Part shown: positions 14,689 to 27,775 of the stretch, piece by piece
How the letters are laid out: each line of letters opens with the position of its first letter
How positions within the stretch are numbered: position 1 is the stretch's first letter
Source: Amblyomma americanum
Lineage: Eukaryota > Arthropoda > Arachnida > Ixodida > Ixodidae
DNA length: 64,000 bases
Reading direction: 5' to 3'
NCBI RefSeq assembly: GCF_052857255.1
Contig: NC_135504.1
Location: 147,214,121 to 147,278,120, forward strand
Notes under the pieces: model-generated
What the model saw: the letters and a program-made list of their open reading frames with translations, nothing else
What the model was told of the DNA's origin: nothing
Database searches by the model: none
Made by a program: the position numbers and the translations under genes

Positions 14689-16206
14689 GTGTTTAGATAT
14701 AGCTCGTTTCTGTCTAAAACAGCTTGTTTCGTTGTATTAAGCAAGAATACATGCTTTTCGCGCAGTTATAAGAGAAAAAGTTTTGACGCGTGTCACAGGG
14801 ACACTTGTAAAACCGATGTGTTTAGATATAGCTCGTTTTGGTATAAAACAGCTTGCTTCGTTGTTTTAAACAAGAATACGTGCTTTTCGCGTAGTTAGAG
14901 AAGAAAAAGTTCTGACGCGTATTAGAGGGACTTGTAAAACCGATGTGTTCAGATTTAGCTCATCTCGGTCTAAACAGCTTGTTTCGTTGTATTAAGCACG
15001 AATACATGCTTTTCGCGCAGTTATAAGAGAAAAAGTTTTGACGCGTATCAGAGGAAGACTTGTAAAACCGATGTGTTCAGATATAGCTCGTTTCGGTCTA
15101 AAACAGCTTGTTTCGTTGTATTAAGCACGAATACATGGTTTTAGCGCAGTTATAAGAGAAAAAGTTTTGACGCGTATCACATGGACACTTGTAAAACCGA
15201 TCTGTTCAGATCTAGCTCATCTCGGTCTAAAACAGCTAGTTTCGTTGTATTAAGCAAGAATACATGCTTTTCGCGCAGTTATAAGAGAAAAAGTTCTGAC
15301 GCGTATTAGAGGGACTTGTAAAACAGATTTAGCTCATCTCGGTCTAAAACAGCTTGTTTCGTTGTATTAAGCAAGAATACATGCTTTTCGCACATTTATA
15401 AGAGAAAATGATTTGACGCGTTTCACAGGGACACTTGTAAAACCGATGTGTTTAGATATAGCTCGTTTCTGTCTAAAACAGCTTGTTTCGTTGTATTAAG
15501 CAAGAATACATGCTTTTCGCGCAGTTATAAGAGAAAAAGTTTTGACGCGTGTCACAGGGACACTTGTAAAACCGATGTGTTTAGATATAGCTCGTTTTGG
15601 TATAAAACAGCTTGCTTCGTTGTTTTAAACAAGAATACGTGCTTTTCGCGTAGTTAGAGAAGAAAAAGTTCTGACGCGTATTAGAGGGACTTGTAAAACC
15701 GATGTGTTCAGATTTAGCTCATCTCGGTCTAAACAGCTTGTTTCGTTGTATTAAGCACGAATACATGCTTTTCGCGCAGTTATAAGAGAAAAAGTTTTGA
15801 CGCGTATCAGAGGAAGACTTGTAAAACCGATGTGTTCAGATATAGCTCGTTTCGGTCTAAAACAGCTTGTTTCGTTGTATTAAGCACGAATACATGGTTT
15901 TAGCGCAGTTATAAGAGAAAAAGTTTTGACGCGTATCACATGGACACTTGTAAAACCGATCTGTTCAGATCTAGCTCATCTCGGTCTAAAACAGCTAGTT
16001 TCGTTGTATTAAGCAAGAATACATGCTTTTCGCGCAGTTATAAGAGAAAAAGTTCTGACGCGTATTAGAGGGACTTGTAAAACAGATTTAGCTCATCTCG
16101 GTCTAAAACAGCTTGTTTCGTTGTATTAAGCAAGAATACATGCTTTTCGCACATTTATAAGAGAAAATGATTTGACGCGTTTCACAGGGACACTTGTAAA
16201 ACCGAT
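14689..16206 (+). repeat. Tandem duplication of a 6-unit block (759 bp, two copies)
   Basis: The series from GTTTAGATATAGCTCGTTTC at about 14,689 recurs at 15,448. It passes through the GTTAGAGAAG unit, a unit missing one A in GGTCTAAACAG, the CATGGTTTTAGC unit and the shortened unit with ACAGATTTAGC, then starts again. The offset is 759 bp, six units less 15 bp of known small deletions. Confidence 0.8.
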
Positions 16207-19200
16207 GTGTTCAGATTTAGCTCGTTTCGGTCTAAAACAACTTGTTTCGTTGTATTAAGCACGAATACATGCTTTTCGCGCAGTTATAAGAGAAAAAGTT
16301 TTGAAGCGTGTCACAGGGACACTTGTAAAACCGATGTGTTTAGATATAGCTCGTTTTCGTATAAAACGGCTTGCTTCGTTGTTTTAAGCAAGAATACGTG
16401 CTTTTCGCGTAGTTATAGAAGAAAAAGTTCTGACGCGTATTAGAGGGACTTGTAAAACCGATGTGTTCAGATTTAGCTCATCTCGGTCTAAACAGCTTGT
16501 TTCGTTGTATTAAGCACGAATACATGCTTTTCGCGCAGTTATAAGAGAAAAAGTTTTGACGCCTATCACATGGACACTTATAAAACCGATGTGTTCAGAT
16601 CTAGCTCGTTTTGGTCTAAAACAGCTTGTTTCGTTGTAATAAGCACGAATACATGCTTTTAGCGCAGTTATAAGAGAAAAAGTTTTGACGCGTATCACAG
16701 GGACACTTGTAAAACCGATGTGTTCAGATTTAGCTCGTTTCGGTCTAAAACAACTTGTTTTGCTGTATTAAGCACGAATAAATGCTTTTCGCGGAGTTTT
16801 AAGAGAAAAAGTTTTGACGCGTATCACGTGGATACTTGTAAAACGGATGTGTTTAGATATAGCTCGTTTTGTTATAAAACCGCTTGTTTCGTTGTTTTAA
16901 GCAAGAATACGTGCTTTTCGCGTAGTTATAGAAGAAAAAGTTTTGACGCGTATTGGACTTGTAAAACCGATGTGTTCAGATTTTGCTCATCTCGGTCTAA
17001 AACAGCTTGATTCGTTGTATTAAGCACGAATACATGCTTTTCGCGCAGTTATAAGAGTAAAAGTTTTGACGCGTATCAGAGGAAGACTTGTAAAACCGAT
17101 GTGTGTTGATTTAGCTTGTTTCGGTCTAAAACAGCTTGTTTCGTTGTATTAAGCAGGAATACATGCTTTTCGCGCAGTTAAAAGAAAAAGTTTTGACGCG
17201 TATAACATGGACACTTGTAAAACCTATGTGTTCAGATTTAGCTCATCTCGGTCTAAAACAGCTTGTTTCGTTGTATTAAGCAAGAATACATGCTTTTCGC
17301 GCAGTTATAAGAGAAAAAGTTTTGACGCGTGTCACAGGGAAACTTGTAAAACTGATGTGTTCAGATCTTGCTCGTTTTGGTGTAGAACAGCTTGTTTCGT
17401 TGTATTAAGCACGAATACATGCTTTTAGCGCAGTTATAAGAGAAAAAGTTTTGACGCGTATCACATGGACACTTGTAAAACCGATGTGTTCAGATCTAGC
17501 TCGTTTTGGTCTAAAACAGCTTGTTTCGTTGTATTAAGCACGAATACATGCTGTTCGCGCAGTTATAAGAGAAAAAGTTTTGACGCGTGTCACAGGGACA
17601 CTTGTAAAACCGATGTGTTTAGATATAGCTCGTTTTGGTATAAAACAGCTTGCTTCGTTGTTTTAAACAAGAATACGTGCTTTTCGCGTAGTTAGAGAAG
17701 AAAAAGTTCTGACGCGTATTAGAGGGACTTGTAAAACCGATGTGTTCAGATTTACCTCGTTTCGGACTAAAACAGCTTGTTTCGTTGGATTAAGCACGGA
17801 TACATGCTTTTCGCGCAGTTATAAGAGAAAAAAGTTTTGACGCGTATCACATGGACACATTTAAAACCGATGTGTCCAGATTTAGCTCGTTTCGGTCTAA
17901 AACAGCTTGTTTCGTTGTATTAAGCAAGAATACATGCTTTTCGCACAGTTATAAGAGAAAATGATTTGACGCGTTTCACAGGGACACTTGTAAAACCGAT
18001 GTGTTCAGATTTAGCTCGCTTCGGTCTAAAACAACTTGTTTCGTTGTATTAAGCAAGAATACATGCTTTTAGCCCAGTTATAAGAGAAAACGTTTTGACG
18101 CTTATCACATGGACACTTGTAAAACCGATGTGTCTAAAACAGCCAGTTCGTTGTATTAAGCACGAATAAATGCTGTTCGCGCAGTTATAAGAGAAAAAGT
18201 TTTGACGCGTATCACAGGGACATTTGTAAAACCGATGTGTTTAGATATAGCTCGTTTTGGTTTAAAACAGCATGTTTCGTTGTTTTAAGCAAGAATACAT
18301 GCTTTTCGCGCAGTTATAAGAGAAAAAAGTTTTGACGCGTGTCACATGGACACATTTAAAACCGATGTGTTCAGATTTAGCTCGTTTCGGTCTAAAACAA
18401 CTTGTTTCGTTGTATTAAGCACGAATACGTGCTTTTCGCGCAGTTATAAGAGAAAAAGTTTTGACGCGTATCACGTGCTTACTTGTAAAACCGATGTGTT
18501 TAGATATAGCTCGTTTCTGTCTAAAACAGCTTGTTTCGTTGTATTAAGCAAGAATACATGCTTTTCGCGCAGTTATAAGAGAAAAAGTTTTGACGCGTGT
18601 CACAGGGACACTTGTAAAACCGATGTGTTTAGATATAGCTCGTTTTGGTATAAAACAGCTTGCTTCGTTGTTTTAAACAAGAATACGTGCTTTTCGCGTA
18701 GTTAGAGAAGAAAAAGTTCTGACGCGTATTAGAGGGACTTGTAAAACCGATGTGTTCAGATTTACCTCACCTCGGTCTAAAACAGCTAGTTTCGTTGTAT
18801 TAAGCACGAATACATGCTTTTCGCGCAGTTATAAGAGAAAAAGTTTTGACGCGTATCACGTGGATACTTGTAAAACCGATGTGTTTAGATATAGCTCGTT
18901 TTGGTTTAAAACAGCATGTTTCGTTGTTTTAAGCACGAATACATGCTTTTCGCGCAGTTATAAGAGAAAAAAGTTTTGACGCGTGTCACATGGACACATT
19001 TAAAACCGATGTGTTCAGATTTAGCTCGTTTCGGTCTAAAACAGCTTGTTTCGTTGTATTAAGCAAGAATACATGCTTTTCGCACAGTTATAAGAGAAAA
19101 TGATTTGACGCGTTTCACAGGGACACTTGTAAAACCGATGTGTTCAGATTTAGCTCGTTTCGGTCTAAAACAACTTGTTTCGTTGTATTAAGCAAGAATA

Positions 19201-22200
19201 CATGCTTTTCGCGCAGTTATAAGAGAAAAAGTTTTGAAGCGTGTCACAGGGACACTTGTAAAACCGATGTGTTTAGATATAGCTCGTTTTGGTATAAAAC
19301 AGCTTGCTTCGTTGTTTTAAGCAAGAATACGTGCTTTTCGCGTAGTTATAGAAGAAAAAGTTCTGACGCGTATTAGAGGGACTTGTAAAACCGATGTGTT
19401 CAGATTTAGCTCATCTCGGTCTAAACAGCTTGTTTCGTTGTATTAAGCACGAATACATGCTTTTCGCGCAGTTATAAGAGAAAAAGTTTTGACGCGTATC
19501 AGAGGAAGACTTGTAAAACCGATGTGTTCAGATATAGCTCGTTTCGGTCTAAAACAGCTTGTTTCGTTGTATTAGGCACGAATACATGCTTTTAGCGCAG
19601 TTATAAGAGAAAAAGTTTTGACGCGTATCACATGGACACTTGTAAAACCGATGTGTTCAGATCTAGCTCATCTCGGTCTAAAACAGCTAGTTTCGTTGTA
19701 TTAAGCAAGAATACACGCTTTTCGCGCAGTTATAAGAGAAAAAGTTCTGACGCGTATTAGAGGGACTTGTAAAACAGATGTGTTCAGATTTAGCTCATCT
19801 CGGTCTAAAACAGCTTGTTTCGTTGTATTAAGCACGAATACATGCTTTTCGCGCAGTTATAAGAGAAAAAGTTTTGACGCCTATCACATGGACACTTGTA
19901 AAACCGATGTGTTCAGATCTAGCTCGTTTTGGTCTAAAACAGCTTGCTTCGTTGTATTAAGCAAGAATACATGCTTTTCGCGCAGTTATAAGAGAAAAAG
20001 TTTTGACGCGTTTCACAGGGACACTTGTAAAACCGATGTGTTCAGATTTAGCTCGTTTCGGTCTAAAACAACTTGTTTTGCTGTATTAAGCACGAATACA
20101 TGCTTTTCGCGGAGTTTTAAGAGAAAAAGTTTTGACGCGTATCACGTGGATACTTGTAAAACGGATGTGTTTAGATATAGCTCGTTTCGGGCTAAAACAG
20201 CTTGTTTCGTTGTATTAAGCAAGAATACATGCTTTTAGCGCAGTTATAAGAGAAAAAGTTTTGACGCGTGTCACAGGGACACTTGTAAGACCGGTGTTCA
20301 GATTTACCTTGTTTCGGACTAAAACAGCTTGTTTCGTTAGATTAAGCACGAATACATGCTTTTCGCGCAGTTATAAGAGAAAAAGATTTGACGCGTATCA
20401 CATGGACACTTGTAAAACCGATGTGTTCAGATTTAGCTCGTTTCGGTCTAAAACAGCTTGCTTCGTTGTTTTAAGCAAGAATACGTGCTTTTCGCGTAGT
20501 TATAGAAGAAAAAGTTCTGACGCGTATTAGAGGGACTTGTAAAACCGATGTGTTCAGATTTAGCTCATCTCGGTCTAAAACAGCTTGTTTTGTTGTATTA
20601 AGCACGAATACATGCTTTTCGCGCTGTTATAAGAGAAAAAGTTTTGACGCGTATCAGAGGAAGACTCGTAAAACCGATGTGTTCAGATCTAGCTCGTTTC
20701 GGTCTAAAACAGCTTGTTTCGTTGTATTAAGCACGAATACATGCTTTTCGCGCAGTTATAGAGAAAAAGTTTTGACGCGTTTCACAGGGACACTTGTAAA
20801 CCCGATGTGTTCAGATTTAGCTCGTTTCGGTCTAAAACAACTTGTTTCGTTGTATTAAGCACGAATACATGCTTTTAGCGCCGTTATAAGAGAAAAAGTT
20901 TTGACGCGTATCACATGGACACTTGTAAACCGATGTGTTCAGATCTAGCTCGTTTTGGTCTAAAACAGCTTGTTTCGTTGTATTAAGCACGAATACATGC
21001 TGTTCGCGCAGTTATAAGAGAAAAAGTTTTGACGCGTGTCACAGGGACACTTGTAAAACCGATGTGTTCAGATTTAGCTCATCTCGGTCTAAAACAGCTA
21101 GTTTCGTTGTATTAAGCACGAATACATGCTTTTCGCGCAGTTTTAAGAGAAAAAGTTTTGACGCGTATCAGAGGAACACTTGTAAAACCGATATGTTGTG
21201 ATTTAGCTTGTTTCGGTCTAAAACAGCTTGTTTCGTTGTATTAAGCACGAATACATGCTTTTCGCGCAGTTATAAGAGAAAAAGTTTTGACGCGTGCCAC
21301 AGGGACACTTGTAAAACCGATGTGTTCAGATTTAGCTCATCTCGGTCTAAAACAGCTACTTTCGTTGTATTAAGCACGAATACATGCTTTTCGCGCAGTT
21401 ATAAGAGAAAAAGTTTTGACGCGTATCACATGGACACTTGTAAAACCGATGTGTTCAGATCTAGCTCGTTTTGGTCTAAAACAGCTTGTTTCGTTGTATT
21501 AAGCACGAATACATGCTGTTCGCGCAGTTATAAGTGAAAAGTTCTGACAAGTGTCACAGGGACACTTGTAAAACCGATGTTCAGATTTAGCTCATCTCGG
21601 TCTAAAACAGCTAGTTTCGTTGTATTAAGCAAGAATACATGCTTTTCGCGCAGTTATAAGAGAAAACGTTTTGACGCGTATCAGAGGAACACTTGTAAAA
21701 CCGATGTGCTGTGATTTAGCTCGTTTCGGTCTAAAACAGCTTATTTCGTTGTATTAAGCACGAATACATGCTTTTAGCCCAGTTATAAGAAAAAAAGTTT
21801 TGACGCTTATCACATGGACACTTGTAAAACCGATGTGTCTAAAACAGCTAGTTCGTTGTATTAAGCACGAATACTTGCTGTTCGCGCAGTTATAAGAGAA
21901 AAAGTTTTGACGCGTGTCACAGGGACACTTGTAAAACCGATGTGTTCAGATTTAGCTCATCTCGGTCTAAAACAGCTAGTTTCGTTGTATGAAGCACGAA
22001 TACATGCTTTTCGCGCAGTTATAAGAGAAAAATTTTTGACGCGTATCACGTGGGTACTTGTAAAACCGTTGTGTTTAGATATAGCTCGTTTCGGTCTAAA
22101 ACAGCTTGTTTCGTTGTATTAAGCAAGAATACATGCTTTTCGCGCAGTTATAAGAGAAAAAGTTTTGACGCGTGTCACAGGGACAATTGTAAAACCGATG

Positions 22201-25200
22201 TGTTCAGATTTACCTCGTTTCGGACTAAAACAGCTTGTTTCGTTGGATTAAGCACGAATACATGCTTTTCGCGCAGTTATAAGAAAAAAAAGTTTTGACG
22301 CGTATCACATGGACACATTTAAAACCGATGTGTCCAGATTTAGCTCGTTTCGGTCTAAAACAGCTTGTTTCGTTGTATTAAGCAAGAATTCATGCTTTTC
22401 GCACAGTTATAAGAGAAAATGATTTGACGCGTTTCACAGGGACACTTGTAAAACCGATGTGTTCAGATTTAGCTCGTTTCGGTCTAAAACAACTTGTTTC
22501 GTTGTATTATGCACGAATACATGCTTTTCGCGCAGTTATAAGAGAAAAAGTTTTGAAGCGTGTCACAGGGACACTTGTAAAACCGATGTGTTTAGATATA
22601 GCTCGTTTTGGTATAAAACAGCTTGCTTCGTTGTTTTAAGCAAGAATACGTGCTTTTCGCGTAGTTATAGAAGAAAAAGTTCTGGCGCGTATTGGAGGGA
22701 CTTGTAAAACCGATGTGTTCAGATTTAGCTCATCTCGGTCTAAAACAGCTTGTTTCGTTGTATTAAGCACGAAAACATGCTTTTCGCGCAGTTATAAGAG
22801 AAAAAGTTTTGACGCGTATCAGAGGAAGACTTGTAAAACCGATGTGTTCAGATATAGCTCGTTTCGGTCTAAAACAGCTTGTTTCGTTGTATTAGGCACG
22901 AATACATGCTTTTAGCGCAGTTATAAGAGAAAAAGTTTTGACGCGTATCACATGGACACTTGTAAAACCGATGTGTTCAGATCTAGCTCATCTCGGTCTA
23001 AAACAGCTAGTTTCGTTGTATTAAGCAAGAATACATGCTTTTCGCGCAGTTATAAGAGAAATAGTTCTGACGCGTATTAGAGGGACTTGTAAAACAGATG
23101 TGTTCAGATTTAGCTCATCTCGGTCTAAAACAGCTTGTTTCGTTGTATTAAGCACGAATACATGCTTTTCGCGCAGTTATAAGAGAAAAAGTTTTGACGC
23201 CTATCACATGGACACTTGTAAAACCGATGTGTTCAGATCTAGCTCGTTTTGGTCTAAAACAGCTTGTTTCGTTGTATTAAGCAAGAATACATGCTTTTCG
23301 CGCAGTTATAAGAGAAAAAGTTTTGACGCGTTTCACAGGGACACTTGTAAAACCGATGTGTTCAGATTTAGCTCGTTTCGGTCTAAAACAACTTGTTTTG
23401 CTGTATTAAGCACGAATACATGCTTTTCGCGGAGTTTTAAGAGAAAAAGTTTTGACGCGTATCACGTGGATACTTGTAAAACGGATGTGTTTAGATATAG
23501 CTCGTTTTGTTATAAAACCGCTTGTTTCGTTGTTTTAAGCATGAATACGTGCTTTTCGCGTAGTTAAAGAAGAAAAAGTTTTGACGCGTATTGGACTTGT
23601 AAAACCGATGTGTTCAGATTTAGCTCATCTCGGTCTAAAACAGCTTGTTTCGTTGTATTAAGCACGAATACATGCTTTTCGCGCAGTTATAAGAGAAAAA
23701 GTTTTGACGCGTATCAGAGGAAGACTTGTAAAACCGATGTGTTGTGATTTAGCTTGTTTCGGTCTAAAACAGCTTGTTTCGTTGTATTAAGCAAGAATAC
23801 ATGCTTTTCGCGCAGTTATAAGAGAAAAAAGTTTTGACGCGTATCACATGGACACATTTAAAACCGAGGTTTTCAGATTTAGCTCGTTTCGGTCTAAAAC
23901 AGCCTGTTTCGTTGTATTAAGCAAGAATACATGCTTTTCGCTCCGTTATAAGAGAAAAAGTTTTCACGCGTATCAGAGGAACACTTGTAAAACCGATGTG
24001 TGGTGATTTAGCTCGTTTCGGTCTAAAACGGCTTGTTTCGTTGTATTAAGCAAGAATACATGCTTTTAGCGCAGTTATAAGAGAAAAAGTTTTGACGCGT
24101 GTCACAGGGACACTTGTAAGACCGGTGTTCAGATTTACCTTGTTTCGGACTAAAACAGCTTGTTTCGTTGGATTAAGCACGAATACATGCTTTTCGCGCA
24201 GTTATAAGAGAAAAAAGTTTTGACGCGTATCACATGGACACTTGTAAAACCGATGTGTTCAGATTTAGCTCGTTTCGGTCTAAAACAACTTGTTTCGTTG
24301 TATTAAGCACGAATACATGCTTTTCGCGCAGTTATAAGAGAAAAAGTTTTGACGCGTGCCACAGGAACACTTGTAAAACCGATGTGTTTAGATATAGCTC
24401 GTTTTGGTATAAAACAGCTTGCTTCGTTGTTTTAGGCAAGAATACGTGCTTTTCGCGTAGTTATAGAAGAAAAAGTTCTGACGCGTATTAGAGGGACTTG
24501 TAAAACCGATGTGTTCAGATTTAGCTCATCTCGGTCTAAAACAGCTTGTTTTGTTGTATTAAGCACGAATACATGCTTTTCGCGCTGTTATAAGAGAAAA
24601 AGTTTTGACGCGTATCAGAGGAAGACTCGTAATACCGATGTGTTCAGATCTAGCTCGTTTCGGTCTAAAACAGCTTGTTTCGTTGTATTAAGCACGAATA
24701 CATGCTTTTCGCGCAGTTATAAGAGAAAAAGTTTTGACGCGTTTCACAGGGACACTTGTAAACCCGATGTGTTCAGATTTAGCTCGTATCGGTCTAAAAC
24801 AACTTGTTTCGTTGTATTAAGCACGAATACATGCTTTTAGCGCCGTTATAAGAGAAAAAGTTTTGACGCGTATCACATGGACACTTGTAAACCGATGTGT
24901 TCAGATCTAGCTCGTTTTGGTCTAAAACAGCTTGTTTCGTTGTATTAAGCACGAATACATGCTGTTCGCGCAGTTATAAGAGAAAAAGTTTTGACGCGTG
25001 TCACAGGGACACTTGTAAAACCGATGTGTTCAGATTTAGCTCATCTCGGTCTAAAACAGCTAGTTTCGTTGTATTAAGCACGAATACATGCTTTTCGCGC
25101 AGTTATAAGAGAAAAAGTTTTGACGCGTATCAGAGGAACACTTGTAAAACCGATATGTTGTGATTTAGCTCGTTTCGGTCTAAAACAGCTTGTTTCGTTG

Positions 25201-25299
25201 TATTAAGCACGAATACATGCTTTTCGCGCAGTTATAAGAGAAAAAGTTTTGACGCGTGCCACAGGGACACTTGTAAAACCGATGTGTTCAGATCTAGCT

Positions 25300-26331
25300 C
25301 GTTTTGGTCTAAAACAGCTTGTTTCGTTGTATTAAGCACGAATACATGCTGTTCGCGCAGTTATAAGTGAAAAAGTTCTGACAAGTGTCACAGGGACACT
25401 TGTAAAACCGATGTGTTCAGATTTAGCTCATCTCGGTCTAAAACAGCTAGTTTCGTTGTATTAAGCAAGAATACATGCTTTTCGCGCAGTTATAAGAGAA
25501 AACGTTTTGACGCGTATTAGAGGAACACTTGTAAAACCGATGTGCTGTGATTTAGCTCGTTTCGGTCTAAAACAGCTTATTTCGTTGTATTAAGCACGAA
25601 TACATGCTTTTAGCCCAGTTATAAGAAAAAAGTTTTGACGCTTATCACATGGACACTTGTAAAACCGATGTGTTTAGATATAGCTCGTATTGGTATAAAA
25701 CAGCTTGTTTCGTTGTATTAAGCATGAATACGTGCTTTTCTTGCAGTTATAAGAGAAAAAGTTTTGACGCGTATCACGTGGATACTTGTAAAACCGATGT
25801 GTTTAGATATAGCTCGTTTTGGTCTAAAACAGCTTGTTTCGTTGTATTAAGCACGAATACATGCTGTTCGCGCAGTTATAAGTGAAAAAGTTCTGACAAG
25901 TGTCACAGGGACACTTGTAAAACCGATGTGTTCAGATTTAGCTCATCTCGGTCTAAAACAGCTAGTTTCGTTGTATTAAGCAAGAATACATGCTTTTCGC
26001 GCAGTTATAAGAGAAAACGTTTTGACGCGTATCAGAGGAACACTTGTAAAACCGATGTGCTGTGATTTAGCTCGTTTCGGTCTAAAACAGCTTATTTCGT
26101 TGCATTAAGCACGAATACATGCTTTTAGCCCAGTTATAAGAAAAAAAGTTTTGACGCTTATCACATGGACACTTGTAAAACCGATGTGTTTAGATATAGC
26201 TCGTATTGGTATAAAACAGCTTGTTTCGTTGTATTAAGCATGAATACGTGCTTTTCTTGCAGTTATAAGAGAAAAAGTTTTGACGCGTATCACGTGGATA
26301 CTTGTAAAACCGATGTGTTTAGATATAGCTC
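25300..26331 (+). repeat. Tandem duplication of a 4-unit block (516 bp, two copies)
   Basis: The distinctive GTGAAAAAGTTCTGACAAG segment occurs at about 25,370 and 25,886, 516 bp (4 x 129) apart. The following units with AAACGTTTTGACG, GATGTGCTGTG and the AAGCATGAATACGTGC variant repeat in the same order. One copy has TTAGAGGAAC where the other has TCAGAGGAAC. Confidence 0.8.
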
Positions 26332-27775
26332 GTTTCGGTCTAAAACAGCTTGTTTCGTTGTATTAAGCAAGAATACATGCTTTTCGCGCAGTTATAAGAG
26401 AAAAAGTTTGACGCGTGTCACAGGGACAATTGTAAAACCGATGTGTTCAGATTTACCTCGTTTCGGACTAAAACAGCTTGTTTCGTTGGATTAAGCACGA
26501 ATACATGCTTTTAGCCCAGTTATAAGAGAAAAAGTTTTGATGCTTATCACATGGACACTTGTAAAACCGATGTGTCTAAAACAGCTAGTTCGTTGTATTA
26601 AGCACGAATACATGCTGTTCGCGCAGTTAAAAGAGAAAAAGTTTTGACGCGTGTCACAGGGACACTTGTAAAACCGATGTGTTCAGATTTAGCTCATCTC
26701 GGTCTAAAACAGCTAGTTTCGTTGTATTAAGCACAATTACATGCTTTTCGCGTAGTTATAAGAGAAAAAGTTTTGACGCGTATCACGTGGATACTTGTAA
26801 AACCGATGTGTTTAGATATAGCTCGTATTGGTATAAAACAGCTTGTTTCGTTGTTTTAAGCACGAATACATGCTTTTCGCGCAGTTATAAGAGAAAAAAG
26901 TTTTGACGCGTGTCACAGGGACACTTGTAAAACCGATGTGTTCAGATATAGCTCGTTTTGGTATAAAACAACTTGTTTCGTTGTTTTAAGCACGAATACA
27001 TGCTTTTCGCGCATTTATAGAAGAAAACGTTTTGACGCGTATTAGAGGGACACTTGTAAAACCGATGTGTTCAGATTTAGCTCATCTCGGTCTAAAACAG
27101 CTTGTTTCGTTGTATTAGGCACGAATACATGCTTTTCGCGCAGTTATAAGAGAAAAAGTTTTGACGCGTATCAGAGGAACACATTTAAACCGATGTGTTC
27201 AGATTTAGCTCGTTTCGGTCTAAAACAACTTGTTTCGTTGTATTAAGCACGAATACGTGCTTTTCGCGCAGTTATAAGAGAAAAAGTTTTGACGCGTATC
27301 ACGTGGATACTTGTAAAACCGGTGTGTTTAGATATAGCTCGTTTCGGTCTAAAACAGCTTGTTTCGTTGTATTAAGCAAGAATACATGCTTTTCGCGCAG
27401 TTATAAGAGAAAAAGTTTTGACGCGTGTCACAGGGACAATTGTAAAACCGATGTGTTCAGATTTACCTCGTTTCGGACTAAAACAGCTTGTTTCGTTGGA
27501 TTAAGCACGAATACATGCTTTTCGCGCAGTTATAAGAGAAAAAAGTTTTGACGCGCATCACATGGACACATTTAAAACCGTTGTGTCCAGATTTAGCTCG
27601 TTTCGGTCTAAAACAGCTTGTTTCGTTGTAATAAGCAAGAATACATGCTTTTCGCACAGTTATAAGAGAAAATGATTTGACGCGTATCAGAGGAAGACTT
27701 GTAAAACCGATATGTTCAGATATAGCTCGTTTCGGTCTAAAACAGCTTGTTTCTTTGTATTAAGCACGAATACAT

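Larger units (their letters stand above)
5227..20259 (+). repeat. Loose 3.6-3.9 kb higher-order register of satellite units
   Basis: Recognisable runs of variant units recur with spacings of about 3.6-3.9 kb. Matching points fall at 5275, 8982, 12,574 and 16,510 (spacings 3,707, 3,592 and 3,936 bp). Another set falls at 5972, 9556, 13,271 and 17,207 (3,584, 3,715 and 3,936 bp). Spacing changes are mostly whole-unit gains or losses, and smaller local duplications sit inside this register. It is an older, partly scrambled higher-order repeat. Boundaries are approximate. Confidence 0.7.
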
